From NCBI GenBank assembly GCA_963691705.1, contig OY829538.1:29160836-29224835 (forward strand): a DNA stretch of 64,000 bases, read 5' to 3'. Position 1 is the stretch's first letter; each line of letters starts with the position of its first letter. Source of the DNA: Viola odorata (Eukaryota; Streptophyta; Magnoliopsida; Malpighiales; Violaceae). The notes below the pieces were generated by a model. That model saw only the letters and a list, made by a program, of their open reading frames with translations, did no database searches and was not told where the DNA came from. Shown here piece after piece: positions 43,996-54,971 of the stretch. The position numbers and the translations under genes were made by a program.

Positions 43996-45480
43996 TCAGG
44001 CAAAGTACATCTTGACAGCATCGACATTTACCGGTCTTGGGAGATCGTCTCCGTCCATGTTGGTTAGCACTAGGGCACCCCCTGAGAATGCACTCTTGAC
44101 CAAATATGGGCCTTCGTACCTCGGGGCCCACTTTCCTTGACTGGCCTCCTGATGAGGGAGAATTTTCTTCAGCACTAAATCCCCAGCCTCGAACTTGCGA
44201 GGTCGCACTTTCTTGTTATAAGCGTTGGCCATTCTTTGCTGATATAATTGTGCATGGCAGATAGCGGCCAAGCGCTTTTCGGGAAGGAGGTTCAGCTGCT
44301 CGTACCTCACTCTTGCCCAATCTGATTCTTCTACTTCAGACTCTGCTAGGATCCGGAGAGAAGGGATTTCTACTTCGAGGGGAATTACGGCTTCCATGCC
44401 GTAAACTGATGAGTAGGGAGTTGCCCCTGTAGATGTACGGGTTGCTATCCGGTAAGCATGCAGCGCGAAGGGAAGCATGTCATGCCAGTCCTTGTGAGTG
44501 ATTACCATCTTTTGGATGATCCTCTTTAGGTTTTTGTTTGCTGCTTCGACTGCTCCATTCATTTTTGGTCGATATGGAGATGAGTTTCGGTGCTTCACCT
44601 TCCAACGTTGGCAAAGACCGTCGATCACTTTTCCATTGAGATTGGAGCCGTTGTCCGTGATGATTGTTTCTGGGACCCCGTGACGGTAGATGATGTTCCT
44701 CTCAATGAACCGCATGGTCGTCTTCTGAGTGACGTTGGAGTAAGGGGCGACCTCTACCCACTTGGTGAAGTAGTCAATTGCTACGAGGATGAAGCGATGG
44801 CCACTAGAGGCTGTTGGATGAATTTAGCCGATGATGTCGATTCCCCACATAGCAAAAGGCCAAGGTCATGTTATGCTGAAGCGAGGGGCTGGAGGGACAT
44901 GGGCATGGTCCGCGTAAATTTGACATTGGTGGCACTTCCGGAAGTAGTCGATGCAATCGCGCTCGATGGTGAGCCAATAGTAACCTTGCCTCATTATCTG
45001 TCTGGCCATCATGTTCCCACTAGCATGTGTGGAACAAACCCCCTCGTGGATTTTTGTTATGATGCTTTTTGCCTCTGTCACGGTGACGCAGCGAAGCAAG
45101 GCTCCATCAGCTCTCCTTTTGTACCGAACCTCGCCGTCGAGGTAGAAGTCTAGCGCTAAGCGCTGGAGGGTCCTTTTGCTAACCCGGCTTGCCCCCGGTG
45201 GATACTCCCAGTTTCTGATGAATTGTACTAAGTCGTGGAACCAAGGCTTCCCATCGGGTTCCTCTTCTAAGGCGACACAACATGCTGGAGTTTCCTTTAC
45301 TTCTACCTTCAAAGGCTGAAGCGTTACTCCGCACTCTAATTTGAACATTGATGCCAACGTGGCTAATGCGTCGGCGAAGCGGTTCTCTTCTCTGTCGATT
45401 CGGTCGAACTTAGTTTCCTCGAATTCCCGTGTGAGCCGGGTGAGTAACTTTTGATAAGGGATGAGCTTGGAATCCCGTGT
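43996..45480 (-). pseudogene. pol: Element B RNase H tail and integrase
   Basis: The frame from about 45480 begins TRDSKLIPYQKLLTRLT and ENRFADALATLASMF, the end of the second (Tat-type) RNase H. Integrase follows: zinc domain (IHEGVCSTHAS ... CHQCQIY, about 45050-44920), D,D,E core (MWGIDIIG, ITDNGSNLNG, MNGAVEAANKNLKR) and C-terminal EGPYLVKSAFSGGALVL, ending at 43996. In-frame TGA (44866-44868) and TAA (44824-44826) lie around the first catalytic Asp. Everything upstream in RT/RNase H is missing. Confidence 0.88.
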
Positions 45481-45578
45481 CTGTCATAGATCCTGGGCTT
45501 GGTTTTACGAGCATCGTATCCCATTGCTTGGTTAACTTCTTCTTTGATTTTCAAAAGGATGTCTGGATGTATCCTCCG

Positions 45579-45616
<38 letters not shown>

Positions 45617-45974
45617 TTTTTTTGGCAGGCTTAAACTCAGGCTCCAATGGGATACGATGCTCAACTGTCCCGGGATCAAGGCCTGGCATACCGGCGTATG
45701 CAAATACGTCCGAGTAGCTTTTGAGGAGGGAAATTAACCTTCCTCTCTGAATTATGTCCAGGGTGGTTCCGATCTTAACCAGCTTCTGATTCTCGTTGCT
45801 TGCCCCCCAACTTACTTCGTCCGGTTCCTCCTGATGAGGGGTTATTTCCTTTTCTGAACTTTCTAGCAAACGGGCCAATTCGCCGAAGATTTCGGCCTTG
45901 TCTTTGGTCGTGATGACGATTTCTTTGCCGGTAAAGACATAGGTTTTATCAAGACAATCCGAACTAACATTCAT
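45481..45974 (-). pseudogene. pol: Element B reverse transcriptase N-terminus, truncated
   Basis: Starts MNVSSDCLDKTYVFTG at 45974, just after TTTAATTTCAG, which resembles the 3' splice site of the intron known upstream of RT in Ogre. SYSDVFAYAGMPGLDPG and VEHRIPLEPEFKPAKK are the start of RT; RRIHPDILLKIKEEVN is the next block. Then the RT palm (including the YVDD-type catalytic motif) is absent. A (TA)n run (45581-45613) replaces a few codons yet keeps the frame open as Tyr-Ile repeats. The junction region carries an 18-bp inverted copy of RT sequence. Confidence 0.85.
45581..45613. repeat. (TA)n microsatellite inside the RT remnant of B
   Basis: 33 bp of alternating A/T within coding sequence, between KPAKK and RRIHPD. 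Confidence 0.9.
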
Positions 45975-46269
45975 CCTGAAATTAAACTGTGAAAAGAAGA
46001 GATGCATAAAAATGAAAATTGCATACATATTGATTTTTAACAAAAGGGAACATGAGTTCCTACAAAATGTTTTTTTGCAAGAAAACGTAAAAAACACATA
46101 TATCTTTTTCAAAAGGAGTAATTTCAGAGAGACATCCGGGAGCATGGCGATGGTCCAGTTGCACACGGACTCCCCTGACTTCTTTACGAAAATGACTGAA
46201 CCAGGCGATGATTCTTTTCTCCCGGAGCATCAATACAGGAATCTGTAGCTATATTGACCACGGTAGGAT
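45975..46269 (-). other. Gag-RT spacer of B (possible intron remnant)
   Basis: AT-rich and largely non-coding, ending in TTTAATTTCAG before the RT start. No D-T/S-G protease block is seen here or in the adjacent ORFs, so the protease seems lost. Confidence 0.45.
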
Positions 46270-48188
46270 TTATATCGACGACTCTGACTGTGAGGGAGAA
46301 TGTGGCTCTGATGTGGGGATACATTCGGCCTTCCATGTCATGCCCCTAGTATCAGCAAATTCACTTGTTACTGGCCCAGCTTGAGACATATATTTGCGGG
46401 AACAAAAGGTGGGAGGACCGTTATTGACGGTGTCAACTGCCTCTACCTCACAAGTCTTCTTCCCAGTCTTTTCCATTGAAATAGCATCCATACCTTCACC
46501 ACCCGAGGCGCAGTTCGGGAGAGGGTTGATGGTTGTGTCAGGTCCTTTGGCCAAGCCCTTGAAGGAGACCCATCCGCTTTTGATTAGTTGATTTACCTTC
46601 CACTTGAAAGTAAAACAATCGTCCAGCGTATGGCCCGGTGTCCTAGCATGATACTCGCATGTAGCGTTGGGATTGTACCAAATTGGGTATGGAGGTTGCT
46701 GAGGTCGGGCCGGGATTGGCACAATCTGACCAGCTGCCAAGAGATGTTTGTAGATCTCTCCCGCGGGGAGTGGGAGTGGCGGTACTGGTCCTCGATTTGG
46801 CGCCTTCGGTGGATTGGAGGGCCTAGGTTGTGCGGGCCTTTCGGCTAAATCCTCGAAAGAGATCCACCCATATCTGATCAATTGATAAACCTTTTTCTTA
46901 AAGGCGCGACAGTCTTTTAGGGTGTGACCAAGAGCTTCAGCATGGTATTTGCATCTAGCATTAGGATCGTACCAATTTGGATAAGGAGGCTGCAAAGGTT
47001 GGATTGGGGTGGGTGCAATTTGTTTAGCTGCCAAAAGGCACTCGTAAATCTCCTCCGAAGGAACGGGAAGCGGTGGCAGTTGCCTTCGATCCCAACGGTT
47101 ATCTTGGTTTCTAGGTTTATTTGGTGGATTATATAGTCTAGGTTGTGTAAGTTGCGGTATTTGTGTTGGGGGTGATGGGAAATGTAGAGATGGTGCAGGG
47201 TTTTGGGGAGCCTTGTTAGCAACGAGCATTGGTGGAAAAGAAAAAACTGTGGGTCGATATAGTGATGGGGAAGGATATGGTGGTGGTGACAAATAAGGGG
47301 GAGGCGGCGGGCAAGGTCGTCTGTGATTAGGTTGGGGAGAGACAAAGCCAATGTCCCTCCTTATGATAGGCATCGCCCCTGGCGAACGGAATTAATCTCT
47401 TGCTCTACTCTCTCAGCAATCCGGACTATGTCGGGGAAGCTACTCGAAGGACCGAGGGTAAGATAAGCGGAGTAGGGAGCTTTGAAGGTATTCACGAAAA
47501 TTGACAGGAGTTCCCTGTCATCCAAAGGAGAAGAAATCCTTGCGGCTAGTTCTGTCCATCTCTGAGCGTAAGCTTTTACTGATTCCTCGACCCTCTTCTC
47601 TAGATTTTGCAAATCAGAACGGTCAGGTGTGATTTCTACATTGAGCTTGTACCGTTCAGATATTTCGTTGTGGTGGATTTTGAGGCGAGTTTTGGGGTGT
47701 TCAATCCCCGGGCACCTCTCAGATTGTGGCCTCTTGAACTTCCGAGGTGTCGTAATTCCTAACATTATGCTTTCATCGGCGAGATCCCTAGGGTCATATC
47801 TCTCAATAGCCCTTAGCTTTTCCTCTGGGGGACTCAATCGATCAATACCGGCCCCTTTCGCACTAATGGTGCCAAGACCTATGGTCGGTGAATATTCAAG
47901 AGAGGATTGTGGCTGTGTCAGATCGCTTCCCGGAAGCTTAGTCTCTGGTGGTCCAAAAATCGCAACTTGGGTAGAAAGGCCCTAGGATGGGTGAGGACAC
48001 TGTCTGGTTGTGCCTACTGCAGCTGTAGGGTTGGGACTAATGTAGGGATCCTGCCACTTCCACTGAACCGAAGATGGTTGGGTCGATGAAGGACCCCACT
48101 CCTTTTCAGTTTGAAAAGTTCGAACTTGTTCTTCCAGTTCTGCTATTCTGGTCATTAGTGCTTCATTGGCCTTAGCCTGTTCAGTCAT
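46270..48188 (-). pseudogene. gag: Element B gag
   Basis: Start MTEQAKANEALMTRIAELEE at 48188, a coiled-coil N-terminus like other Ogre Gags. An in-frame TAG (47982-47984) and a one-base frameshift near 47365-47373 (between VRQGR and MPIIRRD) break it. The core KAYAQRWTELAARISSPLDDR is in the second part. The Pro-rich C-terminal third holds two copies of a module WYxPNAxCxYHAxxxGHTLxDC (near 46930 and 46650), a CHHC variant knuckle (C-x2-H-x5-H-x4-C), each followed by FKxKVxQLI. It would package the RNA genome. Confidence 0.85.
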
Positions 48189-48973
48189 TTTCGTTTTTTT
48201 GAAGTCTAGTTACAGGGAGCCTGTGCGGAGTAGCGCGCTTCTGAGGAGCTATCGTGAACCTGAAAAAGGGAAAAAACACAAAGAGAGTGAGTACAAGTGA
48301 AGATACACAGGTGATGTACAATCCGAGGTCCCCACATTTGCTCATTCGCTTTTCCGGCTGCACTTTCATTTGATATTTTCAGGGCGGTCGCGGAGGCGAG
48401 ATATCCTGGTTGTTGACAAGATACGAAGGAAACCTCTATACATTCCAACGATATGACGCAAATCTGAGATGCTAACGGCGAAACCCAAATCAGCAGGGGC
48501 AACCAATGCCGTCATGCTAGGGGGATCTCTTCTCACACTGTGCTTTCGACGATGCAAGGCCTGATGCCTGGTGAACCCCACCAAGGGGAAGGACGACGAT
48601 CTATGTTATGAACTCGGGATTTCTTGCGATAAGCTAAGAGGATAGGGCCATGAGCGAGCGCTACTTGGCTATTTTTTGGATGCTTGGTATGATTTTTTTG
48701 GTTTTTTAGTGAAATGATTGTGTTTATCTCGGAGGGACTTTCTCTTTCTTTCTGCGATGGTATTTTGAGTTGCCTTTGGATGGATAATTGATATGGAAAA
48801 GATGAGGCGATTTAATAAATATCTGAAAGAGTACGACTTTATTAAAAGCGTTTACAACGGTATGGTAAACTTGCCAACTACCTAAATTCATCAAAAATGG
48901 CTAAGATAGATGAAATTAGGGGTCCTAGCTAAAAGAAAAGGTTTGCCGATATCCGAGCCTTTCCCTAAAGGTA
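48189..48973. other. Spacer between ORF1 and gag of B
   Basis: 785 bp with short open frames only and no recognisable domain. Confidence 0.45.
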
Positions 48974-50695
48974 TCAATCCTGGGCGTCCGAGTTCTCTTG
49001 CCAAAGGTACTCCATCGAAGTCAACTCCCCTTTCTGCATCTCTATCTCAGCTTCTAACGCGGTAATTCGGCTTTGCAGTGCTTGGCTTTTCCTATCTCCC
49101 CGATCTGCTCGAGTAGTCAAGACCCTTATCGTCGAATCCTTGTCTTGGATTATGGCACTCGACGCTTCTTTCTTGCGGGTTTCACCGCTCAAGCGTTCGT
49201 TGAAGGCCCTGAGGGCCACCTTCTGTCTTACTGCTTGTACCCGGACAAAATCCCTATGACACCGGTGTACCTCATTCTTCTGGACTTCTGCATAGCATTG
49301 ACGTACTTCGGCGGTATCTCTTTCCTCTGTCATCAGATCTCGCTCTTCCTGCGCTGCTCGCATTTGCTCTACCACTTGTGCGTAAGCCATAGCATCCATT
49401 CCTCCACTTACTTGCGATTCTCCTTCCTCTTCTATTGGTTTCTGATTTTCTGGGCGAGGCAAGACATTGCCGTTGACTCGCTGCAATCTCCACTGTGGAT
49501 ATTGCGGCATCGTTGCTGCAGGGGCGACGCGTCCTTTGAGACAAAAGGGGTAGGCCCAGTCTTGGGCATACACCTAGATGTTCCGATTCTCCCCCGTGTG
49601 TGGCAGATCTGATTTCGTCATGCCGAATGTTACTAGAATGATTTGGGTGATGCAAAACTGCCTGAGTACGAGGGTAGGGCAGTAGTGAGCACATCCCCAT
49701 GCTCCGATTAGAGGAACCCAAGGTAGGGGCCCACAGCAGACGATAGGATCGGAGGTTCGCAGCCACTTGGCATGCCAACTGAAGTCCTCTTCTGAGAGGT
49801 TGATGAATCGGTTGATCCAGACATCCTTACTTTCCATCTCCCATTTATCCGTGGTCATTGCATTGATAACTCTGAGCAGAGGGCACGACCTGATGTAGCT
49901 TTCGAAGAAGATGGACTGATCAGGAATTTGTTTGAAGTGGCTGATCAACCATACTGTCAGTAACTGGGTGCAGCAGGTGAGCCTCCCTTTCCCTTTCCTT
50001 CGGCAGGAGTCCAAGGAACGAAAGGTCTCGGCCAAGATGGTTGTTGTAGGATTGATGGCATTTACCTCCATCTCGTAAAAGACGTTGGCTGCTGAAAAGT
50101 CGATGGCGTTTCTCATCCTCGGAAAAAGGATGAATCCTACAATGGTGAAGGCCAGAATCCTTAAGCGCCTGGCTCCATTGGATAGCTGAAATCGTGCCTC
50201 GATATCCGACCAACACCAAACGTAGTCACCCTCCTTGACACGAGTAGTGATTCCTAATAGCTTGTCGAGTCTTATTTTTACACTTGCCGAGTCCAGTCGG
50301 ACGTTCTGGTAGATGGTTGCTATGGGAGATGTGAAGCACATCAGAGCTGAGTACTCCTCGAGTGTGGGAGTCAAGTCCACTCCCTTGTCAAAAGAGAAGC
50401 AATGATAATAGGAATCCCAGAACTTCAGGGCTGCCCGGATGCAACCCCAATCGGTCTTGGCGTCGACTAGGGTCAGTAGCTTTCCATAACTACCCTCAAA
50501 CTGAGTCTCCTCGTCTTCAGTCAGCTCATTTCTTAACATCCGAATCCTAGTTAAATCAAAGTCTACAACCTCTACTTTGATTTTAGTGGTGATGTCAGGG
50601 GCGAATCCTCGTTCTAACAGATCTCCTCGGGCAGCTTGATCGTCGAAGCTTCGTCCCCCAAAAATATCAAACGAAAGTAACGTAGGTGCTGTCAT
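48974..50695 (-). pseudogene. Element B ORF1, Ogre-type extra ORF upstream of gag
   Basis: Start MTAPTLLSFDIFGG at 50695 (the frame is open 35 codons further up, but this ATG begins the conserved-looking part). 574 codons with one in-frame TAG at 49574-49576. The N-terminal 370 residues include IRAALKFWDSYYHCFSF, LTPTLEEYSALMCF and a Trp/Cys-rich C-part, resembling the plant mobile-domain-like/DUF7745 proteins of plants and Ogre ORF1. The C-terminal 150 residues form a coiled coil (EQMRAAQEERDLMTEERDTAE..., RITALEAEIEMQKGEL). Role in the element is unknown; ORF1 is a hallmark of Ogre. Confidence 0.75.
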
Positions 50696-50800
50696 AGCGA
50701 ATGAGCAAGATGGGGCCTGTGGGACAAACATCGGAATTTTAAGTGCTAAGTAAACTGTGTGTGTGAGAAATCCGTAGTTCGTATAACAGACAAAAATCAC

Positions 50801-51210
50801 GTTAGTATGCTAACAAGACAAATAGAGCCACGACAAACAGTTATAATCATGATGCACGTGCTGGGGCTCTGATTCCGACACCTCTAACTAGCTTGAACGG
50901 TTCCCGGATGATACCATGAAAAGGTCTTTAAAGTGTCGTCCAGTGTCCCGATTCCTTACGAAATCGAGTAACCTTTTGACTGCCTTTAGGGGTTCATCCG
51001 AGTTGGGGTTGGTGAACACTACCTAGGACACGTGTCCTAGGGCATCACTACTACCCTCCTATTTTGGTAATTGTCCCTTGGGTGTAGGGTGCTATGAAAT
51101 GCTTATGGCAATTGATAAAGCAAATAAATGAACATACCAGCAATTGATCAAAGCAAATAAATAAACACATAAAACACCTCTCTAAAAGCTAAAACCGGCT
51201 CCGACCCTAA
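50801..51210. other. Leader of element B
   Basis: About 410 bp of untranslated sequence between PBS and ORF1. Confidence 0.5.
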
Positions 51211-51230
51211 GGTCCCCAGTGAAGTCGCCA
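51211..51230 (-). other. Primer-binding site of element B
   Basis: Minus strand TGGCGACTTCACTGGGGACC, three bases after the 5' LTR. Its first bases match the end of a plant tRNA-Arg (TGGCGACTCCG...), the primer reported for Ogre. Confidence 0.7.
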
Positions 51231-51233
51231 AAC

Positions 51234-54200
51234 TGTCGTGCCCCGAAAATCAACAAAAGAGGTCATTTGCGAGTGTGCAACGAAATTTGGGACCTTACAA
51301 TGCTCAGCGTAAACAAACGCCTCGCAACATGCAATGAAGTCGCCACCCTAATTTGGTTGCTAGGTTTAGGGAACCTTAATCGTCATGGCATAGGAAATAT
51401 AATAAGTAAAAAAACTAAAGGCACAAAAAAGGGGGTCTGGACCCCAGACAAAAGGTTCGGGGTCGTATTATGGTCTCGGGAAGGTGTTAGGCACCCGAGT
51501 CACATCAAAAAACGATTACAGGTTGATGAGAGAGGTGTTTTTAAAAGGTGTTTGATGAAAATGCGTTTTGTTTTGAAAAGGGGGACCCTCAGAGGAATCG
51601 TCACTTTAGTCTTTTTTATGATCGTGACGTTCAGGAATAATTAATCGTTGAACGGGGTTACCGTTTGATCGTCTTTCGGACGGGGTTACCATTTATCAAG
51701 ACCGATTAATTATTCTTGACCGTAATGTGATGGGACTGAATTCTCGGTAAGACTGAATGAGTGCCCTCTATGTCATCATCGGGCCATGCATGATTAGATT
51801 GATTGCTATGTGAAACTATCATGGATTGCTAACAGAGTACAAATTTACATGATTGATTTTAAGGTGTAAAAACTGATGTGGGATCGAAAGTCCCCATGTA
51901 CATGCAGTCAATATATGCGAGAATTAAAATCACATGAACATGGCATTTTAAGCAACTCTTTAAACACGTTGTTCATGGGGGTTGATTTTAGTTCTAACAG
52001 TTCTATATATCATGCGTACGATTGATATTTACGAAAAGCATCGAATAAATAAAAAGGAATCGAAAGGCGTACTTTCGAGCGAAGCTTGAAATTAAAACCT
52101 ACAAAATGAGAGTATTAGCGATAGCTTGAGAAATAACTACGCAATTTTATGAGTGCGAAAATTTAAACGACAGTTAATTGCGTACGAGAAATGATGGATT
52201 TCACGCATACGAAAGTGAGATGCTGAGTTTGATAAAATGATGACAGTTGATTGTATGCGAAAAATGATGGATTTTACGCATACGAGATTTAAATGCTGGG
52301 TTGATCGCATGCGAAAAATGATTGATTTTACGCATACGAGATTTAAATGCTACGTGATTGCATGCGAAAAACGATTGATTTTAAGCATGTGAGGATTTAG
52401 ATGCTACGTGATTGCATGCGAAAAATGATTGATTTTAAGCATGTGAGAATTTAAAAGCTACGTGATTGTATGCGAAAAATGATTGATTTTAAGCATACGA
52501 GAATTTTAAGATGCTACGTGATTGCATGCGAAAAATGATTGATTTTACGCATACGAGAATTTAGATGCTACGTGATTGCATGCGAAAAATGATTGATTTT
52601 AAGCATGTGAGAATTTAGATGCTATGTGATTGCATGCGAAAAATGATTGATTTTAAGCATACGAGAATTTAAGCTGCTACGTGATTGCATGCGAAAAATG
52701 ATTGCTTTTAAGCATACGAGAATTTAAGATGCTACGTGATTGCATGCGAAAAATGATTGATTTTTCGCATACGAGAATTTAGATGCTACGTGATTGCATG
52801 CGAAAAATGATTGATTTTAAGCATACGAGAATTTAAGCTGCTACGTGATTGCATGCGAAAAATGATTGATTTTACACATACGAGAATTTAAAGTGATGAT
52901 ATGATTGCAGAAAAAATTGAATGCAGTTGACGATTCACAGGGGATTTAAAACAGTTGGATAATTTGCAGAAAGTAAACAGTTGATATTCGCAGAAAATAA
53001 AACAATTGATATTTTGCGGAAAATAAAGCAATTGATATTTGCAGAAAATAAAACAATTGATATTTTGCGGAAGAATTTCCAGCAGTTTGCTAAAAAGTAA
53101 AGCAGTTGATATTGCGGAAAATAAAGCAATTGATATTTACGAGAATTAAAATGCGACCGACCATGTAGGCGGTAAAATGAATAACTGAATTTAAATTGCC
53201 GAATGTAAATTGCAGAAATTTAAAGTGCGAATAATTGAAACAGTTGATAAGTGCAGAAATTTAAACAGTTGATAGGTGCAGAAAATTAAACAGTTGATAG
53301 TGCGAAAAATAATCATACGAAGCATACGAATTATTTTACGGAAAAACGTGATCCGAAGTTTTCGGAAAGAATTGAAATTGGGCTGGGCCCACTTGAAAAA
53401 TGACAAAACATTGAAAATGGGCTAGGAATGGTTCCTGGCCCAAAGGAAAAATTTAAACGGTGATGGGCCAAGCCCATCACCCATGCCTTACGTGAACAGT
53501 GCCGAAACATGGCACTGCTCATAATCTTCCTTGGTCGCCGGCGCTACTGCCTGCGGCCAAGGTCCGGCTGCCCTTGCCCATTTCGCGCGATCTTCGTACT
53601 GAAACGCTCGTCTCCTCGACGACGTCTCGACCGTACGAAGCTCGAATTTTAATACAAAACCTACCGAGTTTAATTTTGAAAAAATGACTGAACCGTTAAT
53701 TATCGAAAACTATTTAATTCGCACAACCTAGCTAACGATTTTCAAAATTGAAAGCATGTATTTAATCTACACTCCGTATGTGAATTAATGGCATAAAAGA
53801 AAACAATTTATTTGCTTGGAATCAAGCCAAACGAATTTAAAAAGAAACCGTGTATAAAATAACGAAAATGCTAGAGAGAGAAAGCTTACTCTCAAGCTTT
53901 TGAACTTTGACGATCGATGCTCTAAATAGGCTATCAATCAAGGAGAGGGAAGAAAGCAAGGAAGCTTGCTGTTTTGGTGCCCGTTTTACGTTGAAGGGTG
54001 GTTGCTATTTATAGGCCGAAGTCGCGTGAGGAGAGGGAGAGAGTGGCTGCGCGTGGTGGCCGTTCCTCGTGCTGGCGTAGCTACGGCCGTGAGGTGGAGG
54101 GTCTAGGGCCGTGTGATGATGGTTGAAGCGACGTGAAACGGCCTGGACTGGACGGGAGCAGGCTGCTCAGTGGCCTGCTCCACTGTTTTCGCACGTCCAT

Positions 54201-54966
54201 GGTGTGCATGCACCATGGCTTGAAAAATAGCCAACCGTTGATCTGGTTGACTATTTTCTAGTTGACCAGATCAACGGTTGTGATCAACTTGAGTTTTAAT
54301 TTATTTAAATGGCCTCGAGCCGAGTCTTGCGAGCAATCGTTCAGACTTTTCGAACCGAAGGTACCTGCACGTAGAGAAAAATACGACGAGTCTAACCGTA
54401 TACAGCGAATAATGAAAATTTCTCGTTTGACGTGTTTATTTTCTCGTTCAAAAGCGCGAAACGTGGGAACGGAAAAATAAAAATGTTACGCCGAAAATTA
54501 CACGAATCGCTGTAGACCGTTGCGACCAGAAAAAAATCTAGCAACTAGTTGATGGAAAACATTCTTAAGTCGAGCTATTATCTGAGCAGACTTACTCGGG
54601 TCCAATAAAAGCTCGAATAAAAATAATAATAAAATAATAAAAATACTAAAAAATGCGCTAAAACCTCAAAAATCCTAAAATTCATGAGATGATCAAAAAT
54701 GGAGAAAAAACTAGCAAATGACTGCCGGATAGCCAAAAAATGTGATTTTTAAGGCTAAAAATAATATTGACAATAATAATGAAAATATGTGCCGAAAGAT
54801 TAAAAATGCGATTTCGAAAGCTGACGATGCTAACGATGATGCTAAAATGCAACGAAACACCTAAAAATGCTAGCGACAATAAAGTAACTGAAAATGACTG
54901 TAAATTAACTAAATAACAGAAATGCTAAAATTGATTAAAAATGGCGTCAAAATTCGGGTATCAACA
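51234..54966 (-). repeat. 5' LTR of element B
   Basis: 3733 bp, colinear with 34018-37715; differs by scattered substitutions and copy number in the 56-58-bp array (about 52240-52890). Minus-strand TATA box CCTATAAATAGC at 54004-54015. Confidence 0.92.
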
Positions 54967-54971
54967 CCGTC
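54967..54971. other. Target-site duplication of element B (right copy)
   Basis: CCGTC, matching 34013-34017. Confidence 0.92.

Larger units (their letters stand above)
34018..54966 (-). mobile_element. Element B: Ogre-like giant Ty3/gypsy retrotransposon, internally deleted
   Basis: 20.9 kb, 3.7-kb LTRs, TSD CCGTC. Minus-strand order: PBS, extra ORF1, gag, RT N-terminus, end of RNase H, integrase, then 6 kb of non-coding arrays and PPT. In element orientation the LTR starts TGTTGATACCCGAATTTTGA, and giant LTRs plus an ORF upstream of gag are hallmarks of Ogre (Tat lineage). No protease block was found and the RT core is deleted, so it cannot be autonomous, yet its LTRs remain very similar (a few percent or less by eye). 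It hosts the hAT-like element at 39600-40993. Confidence 0.88.
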
